Of a stretch of DNA of 64,000 nt, positions 8,399 to 20,002 are shown piece by piece. The DNA is from Eutreptiella sp. 'Long Island Sound 2002' (taxonomy: Eukaryota > Euglenozoa > Euglenophyceae > Eutreptiales > Eutreptiaceae), in the NCBI GenBank assembly GCA_964036045.1, contig CAXIWF010000808.1, forward strand, positions 1 through 64,000, read 5' to 3'. Each line of letters starts with the position of its first letter. Positions within the stretch are counted from its first letter, which is position 1. Below the pieces are notes generated by a model, which was not told the DNA's origin, searched no databases, and saw only the letters and a list, made by a program, of their open reading frames with translations. Position numbers and translations under genes: made by a program.

Positions 8399-10989
8399 GT
8401 GTTGAGGCGGATGGGGGAGGGGTGGGTGTTTTTGAATGGGGTGTTGGAACATGAAATGGCGGGGTACCGTGGCCTGTGCCGGGTTGGGTGGATGCGGTGG
8501 GATGCAAATGTGAATGTGAGCACATTGGGGGGGTTGCAAGAAAGTGCAGGTATGGCGTGTTGATGCGGATGGGGGAGGGGTGGGTGTTTTTGAATGGGGT
8601 GTTGGAACACGAAAGGGCGAGGTACGGTGGCCTGTGTGGGGTTGGGTGGGTGCAGTGGGATGCAAATGTGAATCCGAGCACATTTGGGGGGTTGCACGAA
8701 AGTGTAGGTATGCCGTGTTGAGGCGGATGGGGGAGGGGTGGGTGTTTTTGAATGGGGTGTTGGGACATGAAAGGGCGGGGTACGGTGGCCTGTGTGGGGT
8801 TGGGTGGATGCGGTGGGATGCAAATGTGAATGTGAGCACATTTGGGGGGTTGCACGAAAGTGTAGGTATGCCGTGTTGAGGCGGATGGGGGAGGGGTGGG
8901 TGTTTTTGAATGGGGTGTTGGAACATGAAATGGCGGGGTACCGTGGCCTGTGCCGGGTTGGGTGGATGCGGTGGGATGCAAATGTGAATGTGAGCACATT
9001 TGGGGGGTTGCACGAAAGTGTAGGTATGGCGTGTTGATGCGGATGGGGGAGGGCTGGGTGTTTTTGAATGGGGTGTTGGGACATGAAAGGGCGGGGTACG
9101 GTGGCCTGTGCCGGGTTGGGTGGATGCGGTGGGATGCAAATGTGAATGTGAGCACATTGGGGGGGTTGCAAGAAAGTGCAGGTATGGCGTGTTGATGCGG
9201 ATGGGGGAGGGGTGGGTGTTTTTGAATGGGGTGTTGGAACACGAAAGGGCGAGGTACGGTGGCCTGTGTGGGGTTGGGTGGGTGCAGTGGGATGCAAATG
9301 TGAATGTGAGCACATACGGGGGGTCGCACGAAAGTGTAGGTATGGCGTGTTGATGCGGATGGAGGAGGGGTGGGTGTTTTTGAATGGGGTGTTGGGACAT
9401 GAAAGGGCGGGGTACGGTGGCCTGTGTGGGGTTGGGTGGATGCGGTGGGATGCAAATGTGAATGTGAGCACATTTGGGGGGTTGCAAGAAAGTGTAGGTA
9501 TGGCGTGTTGATGCGGATGGGGGAGGGGTGGGTGTTTTTGAATGGGGTGTTGGGATATGAAAGGGCGAGGTACGGTGGCCTGTGTGGGGTTGGGTGGGTG
9601 CAGTGGGATGCAAATGTGAATGCGAGCACATACGGGGGGTCGCACGAAAGTGTAGGTATGGCGTGTTGATGCGGATGAGGGATGGGTGGGTGTTTTTGAA
9701 TGGGGTGTTGGGACATGAAAGGGCGGGGTACGGTGGCCTGTGTGGGGTTGGGTGGATGCGGTGGGATGCAAATGTGAATGTGAGCACATTTGGGTGGTTT
9801 CACGAAAGTGTAGGTATGCCGTGTTGAGGCGGATGGGGGAGGGCCGGGTGTTTTTGAATAGGTGTTGGAACATGAAATGGCGGGGTACCGTGGCCTGTGC
9901 CGGGTTGGGTGGATGCGATGGGATGCAAATGTGAATGTGAGCACATTGGGAGGGTTGCAAGAAAGTGCAGGTATGGCGTGTTGATGCGGATGGGGGAGGG
10001 GTGGGTGTTTTTGAATGGGGTGTTGGAACATGAAACGGCGGGGTACCGTGGCCTGTGCCGGGTTGGGTGGATGCGGTGGGATGCAAATGTGAATCCGAGC
10101 ACATTTGGGGGGTTGCACGAAAGTGTAGGTATGCCGTGTTGAGGCGGATGGGGGAGGGGTGGGTGTTTTTGAATGGGGTGTTGGGACATGAAAGGGCGGG
10201 GTACGGTGGCCTGTGTGGGGTTGGGTGGATGCGGTGGGATGCAAATGTGAATGTGAGCACATTTGGGGGGTTGCACGAAAGTGTAGGTATGCCGTGTTGA
10301 GGCGGATGGGGGAGGGGTGGGTGTTTTTGAATGGGGTGTTGGAACGTGAAATGGCGGGGTACCGTGGCCTGTGCCGGGTTGGGTGGATGCGGTGGGATGC
10401 AAATGTGAATGTGAGCACATTGGGGGGGTTGTAGGAAAGTGTAGGTATGGCGTGTTGATGCGGATGGGGGAGGGGTGGGTGTTTTTGAATGGGGTGTTGG
10501 GACATGAAAGGGCGAGGTACGGTGGCCTGTGTGGGGTTGGGTGGGTGCAGTGGGATGCAAATGTGAATGCGAGCACATACGGGGGGTCGCACGAAAGTGT
10601 AGGTATGGCGTGTTGATGCGGATGAAGGAGGGGTGGGTGTTTTTGAATGGGGTGTTGGGACATGAAAGGGCGGGGTACGGTGGCCTGTGCCGGGTTGGGT
10701 GGATGCGGTGGGATGCAAATGTGAATGTGAGCACATTTGGGGGGTTGCACGAAAGTGTAGGTATGCCGCGTTGAGGCGGATGGGGGAGGGGTGGGTGTTT
10801 TTGAATGGGGTGTTGGAACATGAAATGGCGGGGTACCGTGGCCTGTGCCGGGTTGGGTGGATGCGGTGGGATGCAAATGTGAATGTAAGCACATTGGAGG
10901 GGTTGTAGGAAAGTGTAGGTATGGCGTGTTGATGCGGATGGGGGAGGGGTGGGTGTTTTTGAATGGGTCGTTGGAACATGAAAGGGCGA
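8399..10989 (+). repeat. Satellite array, about 16.4 monomers (module 2)
   Basis: The longest uninterrupted array type, shared with 25842-28432. Its last eight or so monomers repeat the order at the end of array 145-2273, including the one-base-deleted monomer near 9858. Its first monomers are a different arrangement (GTGAATCCGAGC variant at about 8671, GAGGGCTGGG at about 9050). Two of the three minus frames read through the whole array, one for 906 codons. Confidence 0.97.
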
Positions 10990-11275
10990 TGCTGCCATGG
11001 ACATCTGAACTGGCTTTGCCAGGCAAAAACATTTCCAGCCGCGGTGGCTCCATTAAGGTCCACCGCTCGCTAGTAAAATTGGGGTAAAAATCGGCTATGT
11101 TTTTCGCTACACAGAGGGGGTGCTGGTTGTACCATGCACTGCACCACGGCCTCCTAACATCTTTGCAATGAGGTGCACTCCACAGCTGCCCTCCCCTCTA
11201 TCATTACATCACATTCCAAGCCATAGTTGCTCACCCGGGATGCTCCCCTTGCTGGTCTCTCTGGTGATTACCACA
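10990..11275 (+). repeat. Forward spacer, first in module 2
   Basis: Corresponds to 2274-2559 shifted by 8716 bp, with CCCTCTATC retained. Confidence 0.93.
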
Positions 11276-12142
11276 AGTGTAGGTACGGCGTGTTGATGCG
11301 GATGCTGGTGTGTGGTTCTTTTTGAATGGGTTGTTGGGACATGAAAGGGCGGGGTACGGTGGCCTGTGTGGAATTGGATGGGTGCGGTGGGATGTAAATG
11401 TGAATGTGAGCACATTTGGGGGGTTGCACGAAAGTGTAGGTATGCCGTGTTGAGGCGGATGGGGGAGGGGTGGGTGTTTTTGAATGGGGTGTTGGAACAT
11501 GAAATGGCGGGGTACCGTGGCCTGTGCCGGGTTGGGTGGATGCGCTGGGATGCAAATGTGAATGTGAGCACATTGGGAGGGTTGCAAGAAAGTGCAGGTA
11601 TGGCGTGTTGATGCGGATGGGGGAGGGGTGGATGTTTTTGAATGGGGTGTTGGAACACGAAAGGGCGAGGTACGGTGGCCTGTGTGGGGTTGGGTGGGTG
11701 CAGTGGGATGCAAATGTGAATGTGAGCACATACGGGGGGTCGCACGAAAGTGTAGGTATGGCGTGTTGATGCGGATGGAGGAGGGGTGGGTGTTTTTGAA
11801 TGGGGTGTTGGGACATGAAAGGGCGGGGTACGGTGGCCTGTGTGGGGTTGGGTGGATGCGGTGGGATGCAAATGTGAATGTGAGCACATTTCGGGGGTTG
11901 CACGAAAGTGTAGGTATGCCGCGTTGAGGCGGATGGGGGAGGGGTGGGTGTTTTTGAATGGGGTGTTGGAACATGAAATGGCGGGGTACCGTGGCCTGTG
12001 CCGGGTTGGGTGGATGCGGTGGGATGCAAATGTGAATGTAAGCACATTGGGGGGGTTGTAGGAAAGTGTAGGTATGGCGTGTTGATGCGGATGGGGGAGG
12101 GGTGGGTGTTTTTGAATGGGTCGTTGGAACATGAAAGGGCGA
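11276..12142 (+). repeat. Satellite array, about 5.5 monomers
   Basis: Same block as 2560-3426 but with its own variants: GGGGTGGATGTTTTTG near 11630 and CACATTTCGGGGG near 11886. Both recur in modules 5 and 6 (44687-45553 and 60656-61522), linking those blocks to this one. Confidence 0.96.
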
Positions 12143-12428
12143 TGCTGCCATGGACATCTGAACTGGCTTTGCCAGGCAAAAACATTTCCAGCCGCGGTGG
12201 CTCCATTAAGGTCCACCGCTCGCTAGTAAAATTGGGGTAAAAATCGGCTATGTTTTTCGCTACACAGAGGGGGTGCTGGTTGTACCATGCACTGCACCAC
12301 GGCCTCCTAACATCTTTGCAATGAGGTGCACTCCACAGCTGCCCTCCCCTCGATCATTACATCAGATTCCAAGCCATAGTTGCTCACCCGGGATGCTCCC
12401 CTTGCTGGTCTCTCTGGTGATTACCACA
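12143..12428 (+). repeat. Forward spacer, second in module 2
   Basis: Carries ATCAGATTCC (G at 12365), found otherwise only in module 6 (61745). The other second spacers read ATCACATTCC. Confidence 0.93.
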
Positions 12429-12664
12429 AGTGTAGGTACGGCGTGTTGATGCGGATGCTGGTGTGTGGTTCTTTTTGAATGGGTTGTTGGGACATGAAAG
12501 GGCGGGGTACGGTGGCCTGTGTGGAATTGGATGGGTGCGGTGGGATGCAAATGTGAATGTGAGCACATTTGGGGGGTTGCACGAAAGTGTAGGTATGGCG
12601 TGTTGATGCGGATGGGGGAGGGGTGGGTGTTTTTGAATGGGGTGTTGGGACATGAAAGGGCGGG
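12429..12664 (+). repeat. Terminal satellite array, about 1.5 monomers
   Basis: Matches 3713-3948 but has GTGTGGAATTGG at the edge monomer, the type B state. Confidence 0.95.
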
Positions 12665-12666
12665 AT

Positions 12667-13292
12667 TTGTGGTAAACAGCGGAGAGACCAGCAAGGGTAG
12701 CATCCCGGTCGAGCAACCATGGGTTGGAATGTGATGTAATGATAGAAACGAAGGCATTTGTGAAGTGGAATGCATTCTGAAGGTGGTAGGAGGCCGTGGT
12801 GCAGTGCAAAGTATACCCACCACCCTCCTTGTATGGCGAAAAACATCCCCAGTTTTTACCCCGATTTTACTAGTGAGCGGTGGACCTTAATGGAGCTGCG
12901 GCGGCTGGACAATGTTTTGGTTTGGCAAACCGGGTTCGGATGTCCATGCCCTGATCCCAGAGACCTCACCAACGCCATTGGCTTGGGGCACAGAAGCCGT
13001 GGATACATCCTGAAGGGGTCCCTTGGGTTGCCGACTATGCCTATGGAGAACTACCCAGAAACATGCCTTTTTTTTATGTATGGTTTGTGGTAAATAGCGG
13101 AGAGACCAGCAAGGGGAGCATCCCGGGTGAGCAACTATGGGTTGGAATGTGATGTAATGATAGAGAGGAAGGCATTTGTGAAGTGGTATGCATTCTGAAG
13201 GTGGTAGGAGGCCGTGGTGCAGTGCAAAGTATACCCAGCACCCTCCTTGTATGGCAAAAAACATCCCCAATTTTTACCCCGATTTTACAAGT
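12667..13292 (-). repeat. Inverted spacer pair, module 2
   Basis: Full inverted copy 12667-12948, intervening 135 bp, truncated inverted copy 13084-13292. Module 1 alone has GGCATTGGTGAAG in the first copy; here it is GGCATTTGTGAAG, as in all later modules. Confidence 0.88.
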
Positions 13293-13300
13293 ATTTTACT

Positions 13301-13556
13301 ACATGGTGGGGCACATCCTGCGGCACATGGTGGGGCACATGGTGGGGCACATCCCAGGGCACATCGTGGGGTTCACAGTGGGGCACACTGTGGGGCACAT
13401 CATGGGGCACATCAATTGGCATTTGGCGGGCACATCGTGCGGCACATGGTGGGGCACATGGTGGGGCACATCATGGGTCACATTCTGGTGAGCATTGAGG
13501 GGCACATTCTGGGGCACATCGTGGGCCACATTGCGGGGCACATCCTGGGGCAGTGC
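13301..13556 (+). repeat. 12-bp minisatellite, module 2
   Basis: Unit order identical to 4585-4840, with no change in unit number, so the array has not slipped since module duplication. Confidence 0.93.
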
Positions 13557-14220
13557 GGTGAAAGGTGGTGTGGTGTGGTCTAGCGTGGTGTGGATTGATG
13601 TGGTGTAGTGTTTCTTCCTTTTGTGTGGTGCCATGTGAGGAACATGTTGTAACCGCTGCATAGTGGTTGATCTTTGTTGTAACTGCGAAGCCTGTAGCCT
13701 TGATGCCCCAGGGGTCGTAACGCCCGACACTGCCCCTGATATCTCCGAACCCACATAACCCTCTTCAGACCCATATCCAGCTTAGGGGAGCGACATATGC
13801 GAAGCACTTGTAAGTCCTTTGAACTCCATGGTGGAATATGAAGAGTACGAAAACCCGGTCTACAAAAATGGAGCAGACATAGAATCTCAATGCGCATTCA
13901 TCGCACATAATGACACAACGTGAAATCATTCGAAATAATTTAAATAAATCCGATTGGGAAATCACGAAAGACAAATGCGACTCGACGCGCGCTCACAGGC
14001 GACATCTGGCGGCGAACGGAAAACATGAAAACAAGCGGAAAATTTACTGCACTAATGTACATCTGAGAATCATTGAAATTCTGATCACATCAGTGTATAA
14101 TTGAGTGCTGTCAGTGCTGCCGTTACACATGTGTGGTGCACTGGTTCAGGGCTGTTTGTGTTGTCTTGAGGCCTCATTCCATAGGCGAGGTGGTTTGTGA
14201 GTGCCAAAAGAATGCATCCT
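13557..14220. other. Non-repetitive segment, module 2
   Basis: Copy of 4841-5504. I see no gene in it. Confidence 0.5.
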
Positions 14221-16088
14221 AGTAGGTTACTTTTGCGTTCTAAAATATCCCAAACACCCGATCATTTTTTTGGGAAAATATCCTAATTATCCTAAAAAAA
14301 AGGGTTACGGTTAACCTTAGCTTTAACGGTAACCATTTTTTAGGATAGTTAGGATATTTTTGGTCCTTGCCTGGAAGAATATTAAGTACTTGGGATATTT
14401 TGGACATTTTTCAGCAGGAGGTTTCAGTCTAGATGAGTCAGCTAGGGATATTTAGGATATTTAGGATATTTTTTGCATGACGTTTTAGGATCTTTTCTCG
14501 CATTTAGAATATTTGTTCTAGCGAGGTTGGGATGTTTTTGACGATTGCTTATCACAACATGTTCAGCCTGCGGTTGTTTGTCCATTACGATGTTGAGGAT
14601 GGTCCACATAATGAGGATATTGTCTCCATCAGGACTTAGGATATTTTTGGCAATGTACTCATCACAATGGTAGCTGTAACCCTTCTTCGAATCTTTGGAA
14701 TATTTCTGGTGTTATGCCCAAAGCTACATGAAGTACTTGGGATATTGAGGATATTTTTGAGCAAGAACGTTCAGTCAATTGAGGATATTTGGGATATTTA
14801 GGATATTTTCTGCATGATCTGAGAGAATGGTGCTGATATTCAGGATGTTTGGTCTGGCGAGATTAGGAAGTATTTGACACGTGCTGAGCACAACATTTTC
14901 AGCATCCTGTTGTAGGCCCATTGGATGGTTCAGAATATTTAGGATAATTCGAATATTGTCTCCTATAGGACTTATGATATCTTCCTTCTAGCCATCGCTA
15001 CTTACTCATCACACCAATAGCGGATACTTACAATATGTTCGATGATATGCCCCGAACAATATTACGTACTTAGGATATTTAGGATGTTTTTGAGAAAAGA
15101 AACGAGCCAGGTCAGAACATTTGGGATACTTAGGATATTTTCTGCATGAGGTTTAACGATCTTCCCGATGATTCGGATGACTGACTTGGCAAAATTAGGA
15201 CTCACAACATTTTCAACATCCCGTTGTTTGCCCATTGGGATGTTTAGGATATTTAGGATAATTAGGATATTTTCTCCGTCAGCACTTATGATATTTTTAT
15301 TCTTAGATTTTTCATGTATAGTAATGGCAAATTCCTCATCACAACCGTACTTGTAACCACTCTTAGGATATTTAAGATATTCCTTGCTGTTATCGAAGAA
15401 AGTGGAGTACTTAGCACATTAAAGATGTTTGCTAGCCCCAACTTTCAGTCCCAAAAGTTGAGGACATTTAGGATACTTAGGATGTTTTTTGCACAAATTA
15501 GACAGTGTTTTTAGGCTAAGGCTAACCGGTTTATCCATCTCTTTGACAATGACCCATCGCAACATGTTTGCCAGGTCAGGAAGTTTAGGATAATTACATG
15601 CCCAGAGCCACACAAAGTACTTGGGATATTTGGGATATTTTTGAGAACAAATGTTCAGTCAGTTGAAGATATTTAGGATATTTTCTCCAACAGGAGTTAG
15701 AATATCGTTCTTTTTACATTTTGCATGTGTAGTGATGGCAAATAACTCATGACAACCGTAATTGTAACCACGCTTAGGATATGTAGTATATTCGTTGGTG
15801 TTATCGAGGAATATTCAGTACTTGGCATAGTTAGGATGTTTCCTAGCCCTAACGTTCTGTCCCAAAGGCTGGGGATGTTCAGGATACTTAGGATGTTTTT
15901 TCCACGCGTTAGACAGAGGTTCTAGGATAAGGATAACCTATTTTTCCATATCTTTGACAATGACTCATCGCAACATGTTCGCCTGGTTAGGACTTTTATG
16001 ATAATTAGAATCATTAGGATCTTTTCTGCATTCGGACTTAGGATCGTTTTCTCAAACACGACTTAGGACATTCGTTGGCGCGCTTTTC
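14221..16088. repeat. AT-rich GGATATTT repeat, module 2 (type B)
   Basis: Same length and phrase order as 5505-7372, with type B states: A at 14520, TTATGCCC near 14712, GGACTCACAAC near 15201, AACCGGTTTATCC near 15525, TTAGAATCATTAGG near 16005. Confidence 0.8.
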
Positions 16089-17114
16089 ATTTCGTACGGG
16101 TTAGCCATCGGGATGCGCAGCCTTGATAGATCTATGGTTGTGTAGAAGATTGTGATATTGTATTTTAAACTCACTAGGATATTGGGGACATCTGGGATGT
16201 TTCTCAAAATTGGTTAGGACAATTTGATCCCATACCTCATCTGCTATGGGTTTGACATTTTGGTAAGTTGTTGAGCATCGAATCATGCAGTACTTTGGCA
16301 GCCGCGGTTTTGTAGCACACAGGACACATGCAGTGTTCTGTTTCCAACAGACACGGGTATGTACAAAATTTGTAACATCGTCACGCAACAAACTAGGATT
16401 TTTTGAACCGTGAAGTGGACCACTTCGACATTCCTTTTTGCGATAGTAATAGTGATACGTCTTTACTACCTGCAATATCACTGCGTCAAGATTTTTGCGG
16501 ACAAAAGAGGTTGAGGAAAGTTGCAATAGTTATGATAATTTGTGGCTTACAGTTTAGAATGTATTTCCTGCCTTTGAATTATGGCTAGATCGAGCATTTG
16601 GACCATTCATATATTCCCTCAAGGAGCTAGGGTTGTTGAGATTCCTCGTTCAGCAAATTTTTGAAATCCTTTTTAGCCTTTGCGTACAGGCCTATGCGGG
16701 TTACACAGAAGGATTTCCCGAAGGTATGTGGCATTGTAGAGGCATGTGCACATTTGGAATCTCTAAGATTCTTGTCCAGGAGGGGGGCGGGATGGTCTCA
16801 GCACACTCAGAGGAAGATCTAGCTCCTAAGAAGGTGCCATGGCGGCCATGTGCGAAAAACATGAGCTTCAATGAGACCTTTGTTCTGCACCATGGAAGTT
16901 TTTGGATACAGCTTGCAATAGACAGCACTGCGCACAAGACACAACACATTGCTCACAGCACGACATGGTGCAAAGAATACAAAACAAAACTCCCAGCAAA
17001 GCTGACTAGAAGCCCAAAAAACAAGCTGTCCCCAGGACAACACTCTCCATACAGCGTATCACTGTGCACATCGATCGGCAACGTCACCGAATGCAACAGA
17101 TTGGAAAAAACATC
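16089..17114. other. Segment U, module 2, continuing into segment G
   Basis: Here U is not cut by satellite. The plus frame that starts near 16633 (TTG, no ATG) stays open for 180 codons to 17175. It has no recognisable domain, and its only in-frame ATGs are internal, so I do not call it a gene. Confidence 0.6.
16101..16526 (-). CDS. Doubtful 141-residue Cys-pair ORF, copy 2
   Basis: Counterpart of 7385-7810. Two adjacent bases differ (AT at 7638-7639, CG at 16354-16355), changing Ile to Arg just before the cysteine pairs. The change is non-conservative, which argues against constraint. Confidence 0.15.
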   Translation of the reverse strand: MQLSSTSFVRKNLDAVILQVVKTYHYYYRKKECRSGPLHGSKNPSLLRDDVTNFVHTRVCWKQNTACVLCATKPRLPKYCMIRCSTTYQNVKPIADEVWDQIVLTNFEKHPRCPQYPSEFKIQYHNLLHNHRSIKAAHPDG

Positions 17115-17133
17115 ACATGGCACAAATCATTGT

Positions 17134-17333
17134 CCGCGTCCGAACGGGCCAGCAACGAACAGATTCGGCCGTTAAGCGCCGCACATGGGGCACAATCAGA
17201 CAAAGATACCCTGCAAACGGGGAACCAGGGCCCAAGTAAGCAAGAACCACACACAAATGGGCCGACAAAATGTGACCGCGGCCTCAACTGCGCGCATGCA
17301 CCCCCCCACCCCACCCCACCCCATTGTCTCCTG
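17134..17333 (+). repeat. Dispersed repeat R1, module 2
   Basis: About 200 bp from CCGCGTCCGAACGGGCCAGC to the CCCCACCCCACCCC run and TTGTCTCCTG. A diverged second copy (R2) lies beyond the 5S gene at 35903-36105 in module 4. In module 2 only this copy is present because satellite replaces the rest. Confidence 0.85.
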
Positions 17334-18227
17334 CGCACAAGGGACATGGACAAACCCTACTCCCCTAGGGGGGAGGGGCGGAAGGGGCGGGGCAGCGCAT
17401 GCCGCGATACCACCAGGGAAGGAAGGGCAGGGTGTTACGCAAAGGGGAGGGACATGTGTGCGGATGTGTGCGGAGTAAATGATGGGTGCTGAGCTTGAGC
17501 CTATGATCCGGACTCCAGTGGGAAGGACTTTGGTTTTGGAAGGAGATTGGCCCATTGGCCTCCACAAAGTGGCGCTGAAAGCACCAAAGCTGCCTAGTAA
17601 GGAGCGAGTATATACCGAAAAAAAATAGACACTCAGAAAGTGTGCCTCCAAGAAGGGTGTGCGTAGCATAACGTCCTTGTGACAGCGCCCTTATGCGAAC
17701 GCATTTTGGAAGGGGGGTTTTTCGGACCCCCCACCGCTCGTTAGGACCCCCCTCCCCCATAGCTCGACGCCACCGTCTCGGATTCGCAAAATGAGTGACG
17801 TTTTGGACTCAGCGACCCCGAAATAGGGGGGGTTTACTGTGTCAATAGCTCATTTTAGGATATGGGTGACTATTACCGACTCGGTAGGCTCTGCCCGTTC
17901 CTCACCACGAATGGGGATACCCCTTTTGGGGTGGTGTTAGAGCAGGACCCCCTGGGGACCTACATGGGTAAACTAGTACCCCCCCCCCCTATTTTGATGT
18001 CGCTGAATCCGAATATCAACTCAGATTTGGCGGTTGGGGCGGTTATTACCGAGTTTTTGGTCGCGCGCGCGCTCCATTTGGACCCCCTCATATCTCGACG
18101 CCACTGTCTCAGATTCGAAAAAAAATTGCATTTTCGGAATCAGCGACCTCGAAATAGGGGGGGTACAAAGATTTTCACGTCGATTTGGTACAATTTGCTA
18201 TTTTTAGTACTTTCGGGGAGACTGTAT

Positions 18228-18273
18228 ACTCGGTAGGATCTGCCTGTCTAGGAACGGGCAGATCCTACCGAGT
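18228..18273. other. Perfect 17-bp inverted repeat, 12-nt loop
   Basis: Arms 18228-18244 (ACTCGGTAGGATCTGCC) and 18257-18273. A near copy of the same motif lies at 17878-17900 (GACTCGGTAGGCTCTGCCCG onward, one mismatch), giving a third arm about 350 bp away. Confidence 0.85.
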
Positions 18274-18290
18274 CAGGGGCAATAAAAAAG

Positions 18291-19716
18291 GGCGAGGTAC
18301 GGTGGCCTGTGTGGGGTTGGGTGGGTGCAGTGGGATGCAAATGTGAATGCGAGCACATACGGGGGGTCGCACGAAAGTGTAGGTATGGCGTGTTGATGCG
18401 GATGAGGGATGGGTGGGTGTTTTTGAATGGGGTGTTGGGACATGAAAGGGCGGGGTACGGTGGCCTGTGTGGGGTTGGGTGGATGCGGTGGGATGCAAAT
18501 GTGAATGTGAGCACATTTGGGTGGTTTCACGAAAGTGTAGGTATGCCGTGTTGAGGCGGATGGGGGAGGGGTGGGTGTTTTTGAATAGGTGTTGGAACAT
18601 GAAATGGCGGGGTACCGTGGCCTGTGCCGGGTTGGGTGGATGCGATGGGATGCAAATGTGAATGTGAGCACATTGGGAGGGTTGCAAGAAAGTGCAGGTA
18701 TGGCGTGTTGATGCGGATGGGGGAGGGGTGGGTGTTTTTGAATGGGGTGTTGGAACATGAAACGGCGGGGTACCGTGGCCTGTGCCGGGTTGGGTGGATG
18801 CGGTGGGATGCAAATGTGAATCCCAGCACATTTGGGGGGTTGCACGAAAGTGTAGGTATGCCGTGTTGAGGCGGATGGGGGAGGGGTGGGTGTTTTTGAA
18901 TGGGGTGTTGGGACATGAAAGGGCGGGGTACGGTGGCCTGTGTGGGGTTGGGTGGATGCGGTGGGATGCAAATGTGAATGTGAGCACATTTGGGGGGTTG
19001 CACGAAAGTGTAGGTATGCCGTGTTGAGGCGGATGGGGGAGGGGTGGGTGTTTTTGAATGGGGTGTTGGAACATGAAATGGCGGGGTACCGTGGCCTGTG
19101 CCGGGTTGGGTGGATGCGGTGGGATGCAAATGTGAATGTGAGCACATTGGGGGGGTTGTAGGAAAGTGTAGGTATGGCGTGTTGATGCGGATGGGGGAGG
19201 GGTGGGTGTTTTTGAATGGGGTGTTGGGACATGAAAGGGCGAGGTACGGTGGCCTGTGTGGGGTTGGGTGGGTGCAGTGGGATGCAAATGTGAATGCGAG
19301 CACATACGGGGGGTCGCACGAAAGTGTAGGTATGGCGTGTTGATGCGGATGAAGGAGGGGTGGGTGTTTTTTAATGGGGTGTTGGGACATGAAAGGGCGG
19401 GGTACGGTGGCCTGTGCCGGGTTGGGTGGATGCGGTGGGATGCAAATGTGAATGTGAGCACATTTGGGGGGTTGCACGAAAGTGTAGGTATGCCGCGTTG
19501 AGGCGGATGGGGGAGGGGTGGGTGTTTTTGAATGGGGTGTTGGAACATGAAATGGCGGGGTACCGTGGCCTGTGCCGGGTTGGGTGGATGCGGTGGGATG
19601 CAAATGTGAATGTAAGCACATTGGAGGGGTTGTAGGAAAGTGTAGGTATGGCGTGTTGATGCGGATGGGGGAGGGGTGGGTGTTTTTGAATGGGTCGTTG
19701 GAACATGAAAGGGCGA
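18291..19716 (+). repeat. Satellite array, about 9 monomers (module 3)
   Basis: Equivalent to the last nine monomers of 25842-28432, including the one-base-deleted monomer near 18585. It starts mid-monomer with GGCGAGGTACGG immediately after the orphan 5S terminator; AAAG at the join matches both partners (microhomology). Private variants: GAATCCCAGCACA near 18822 and TTTTTTAATGG near 19367. Confidence 0.97.
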
Positions 19717-20002
19717 TGCTGCCATGGACATCTGAACTGGCTTTGCCAGGCAAAAACATTTCCAGCCGCGGTGGCTCCATTAAGGTCCACCGCTCGCTAG
19801 TAAAATTGGGGTAAAAATCGGCTATGTTTTTCGCTACACAGAGGGGGTGCTGGTTGTACCATGCACTGCACCACGGCCTCCTAACATCTTTGCAATGAGG
19901 TGCACTCCACAGCTGCCCTCCCCTCTATCATTACATCACATTCCAAGCCATAGTTGCTCACCCGGGATGCTCCCCTTGCTGGTCTCTCTGGTGATTACCA
20001 CA
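19717..20002 (+). repeat. Forward spacer, first in module 3
   Basis: Equivalent of 10990-11275, 8727 bp later, with CCCTCTATC. The extra 11 bp in this spacing come from the different left end of the module 3 array together with the G segment. Confidence 0.93.

Larger units (their letters stand above)
17115..18290. other. Segment G (GC-rich), module 2, 5S gene missing
   Basis: Holds repeat R1 (17134-17333), C- and G-runs, two related blocks containing CTCGACGCCAC (17761-17832 and 18087-18164), and a perfect hairpin at 18228-18273. It ends GGGGCAATAAAAAAG and passes directly into satellite (GGCGAGGTACGG). In modules 4 and 5 the same AATAAAAAAG is followed by the 5S rRNA 3' end, so here the 5S terminator remains but the gene is gone. 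Several 90-157-codon frames cross the region with no recognisable family. Confidence 0.75.

Noticed and set aside
7917-8405. Plus-strand 162-180-codon frame in segment U as a gene
   Set aside because: No ATG at the start, no recognisable domain, and its 3' end differs between modules because satellite replaces it in two of them.
8343-11063. Minus-strand frames of up to 906 codons, Pro/His/Thr-rich, as giant repeat proteins
   Set aside because: All three minus frames are open at once and the monomer length (158) is not a multiple of three, so the frames follow from missing stop words in the satellite. They run through spacers and end wherever unrelated DNA begins.
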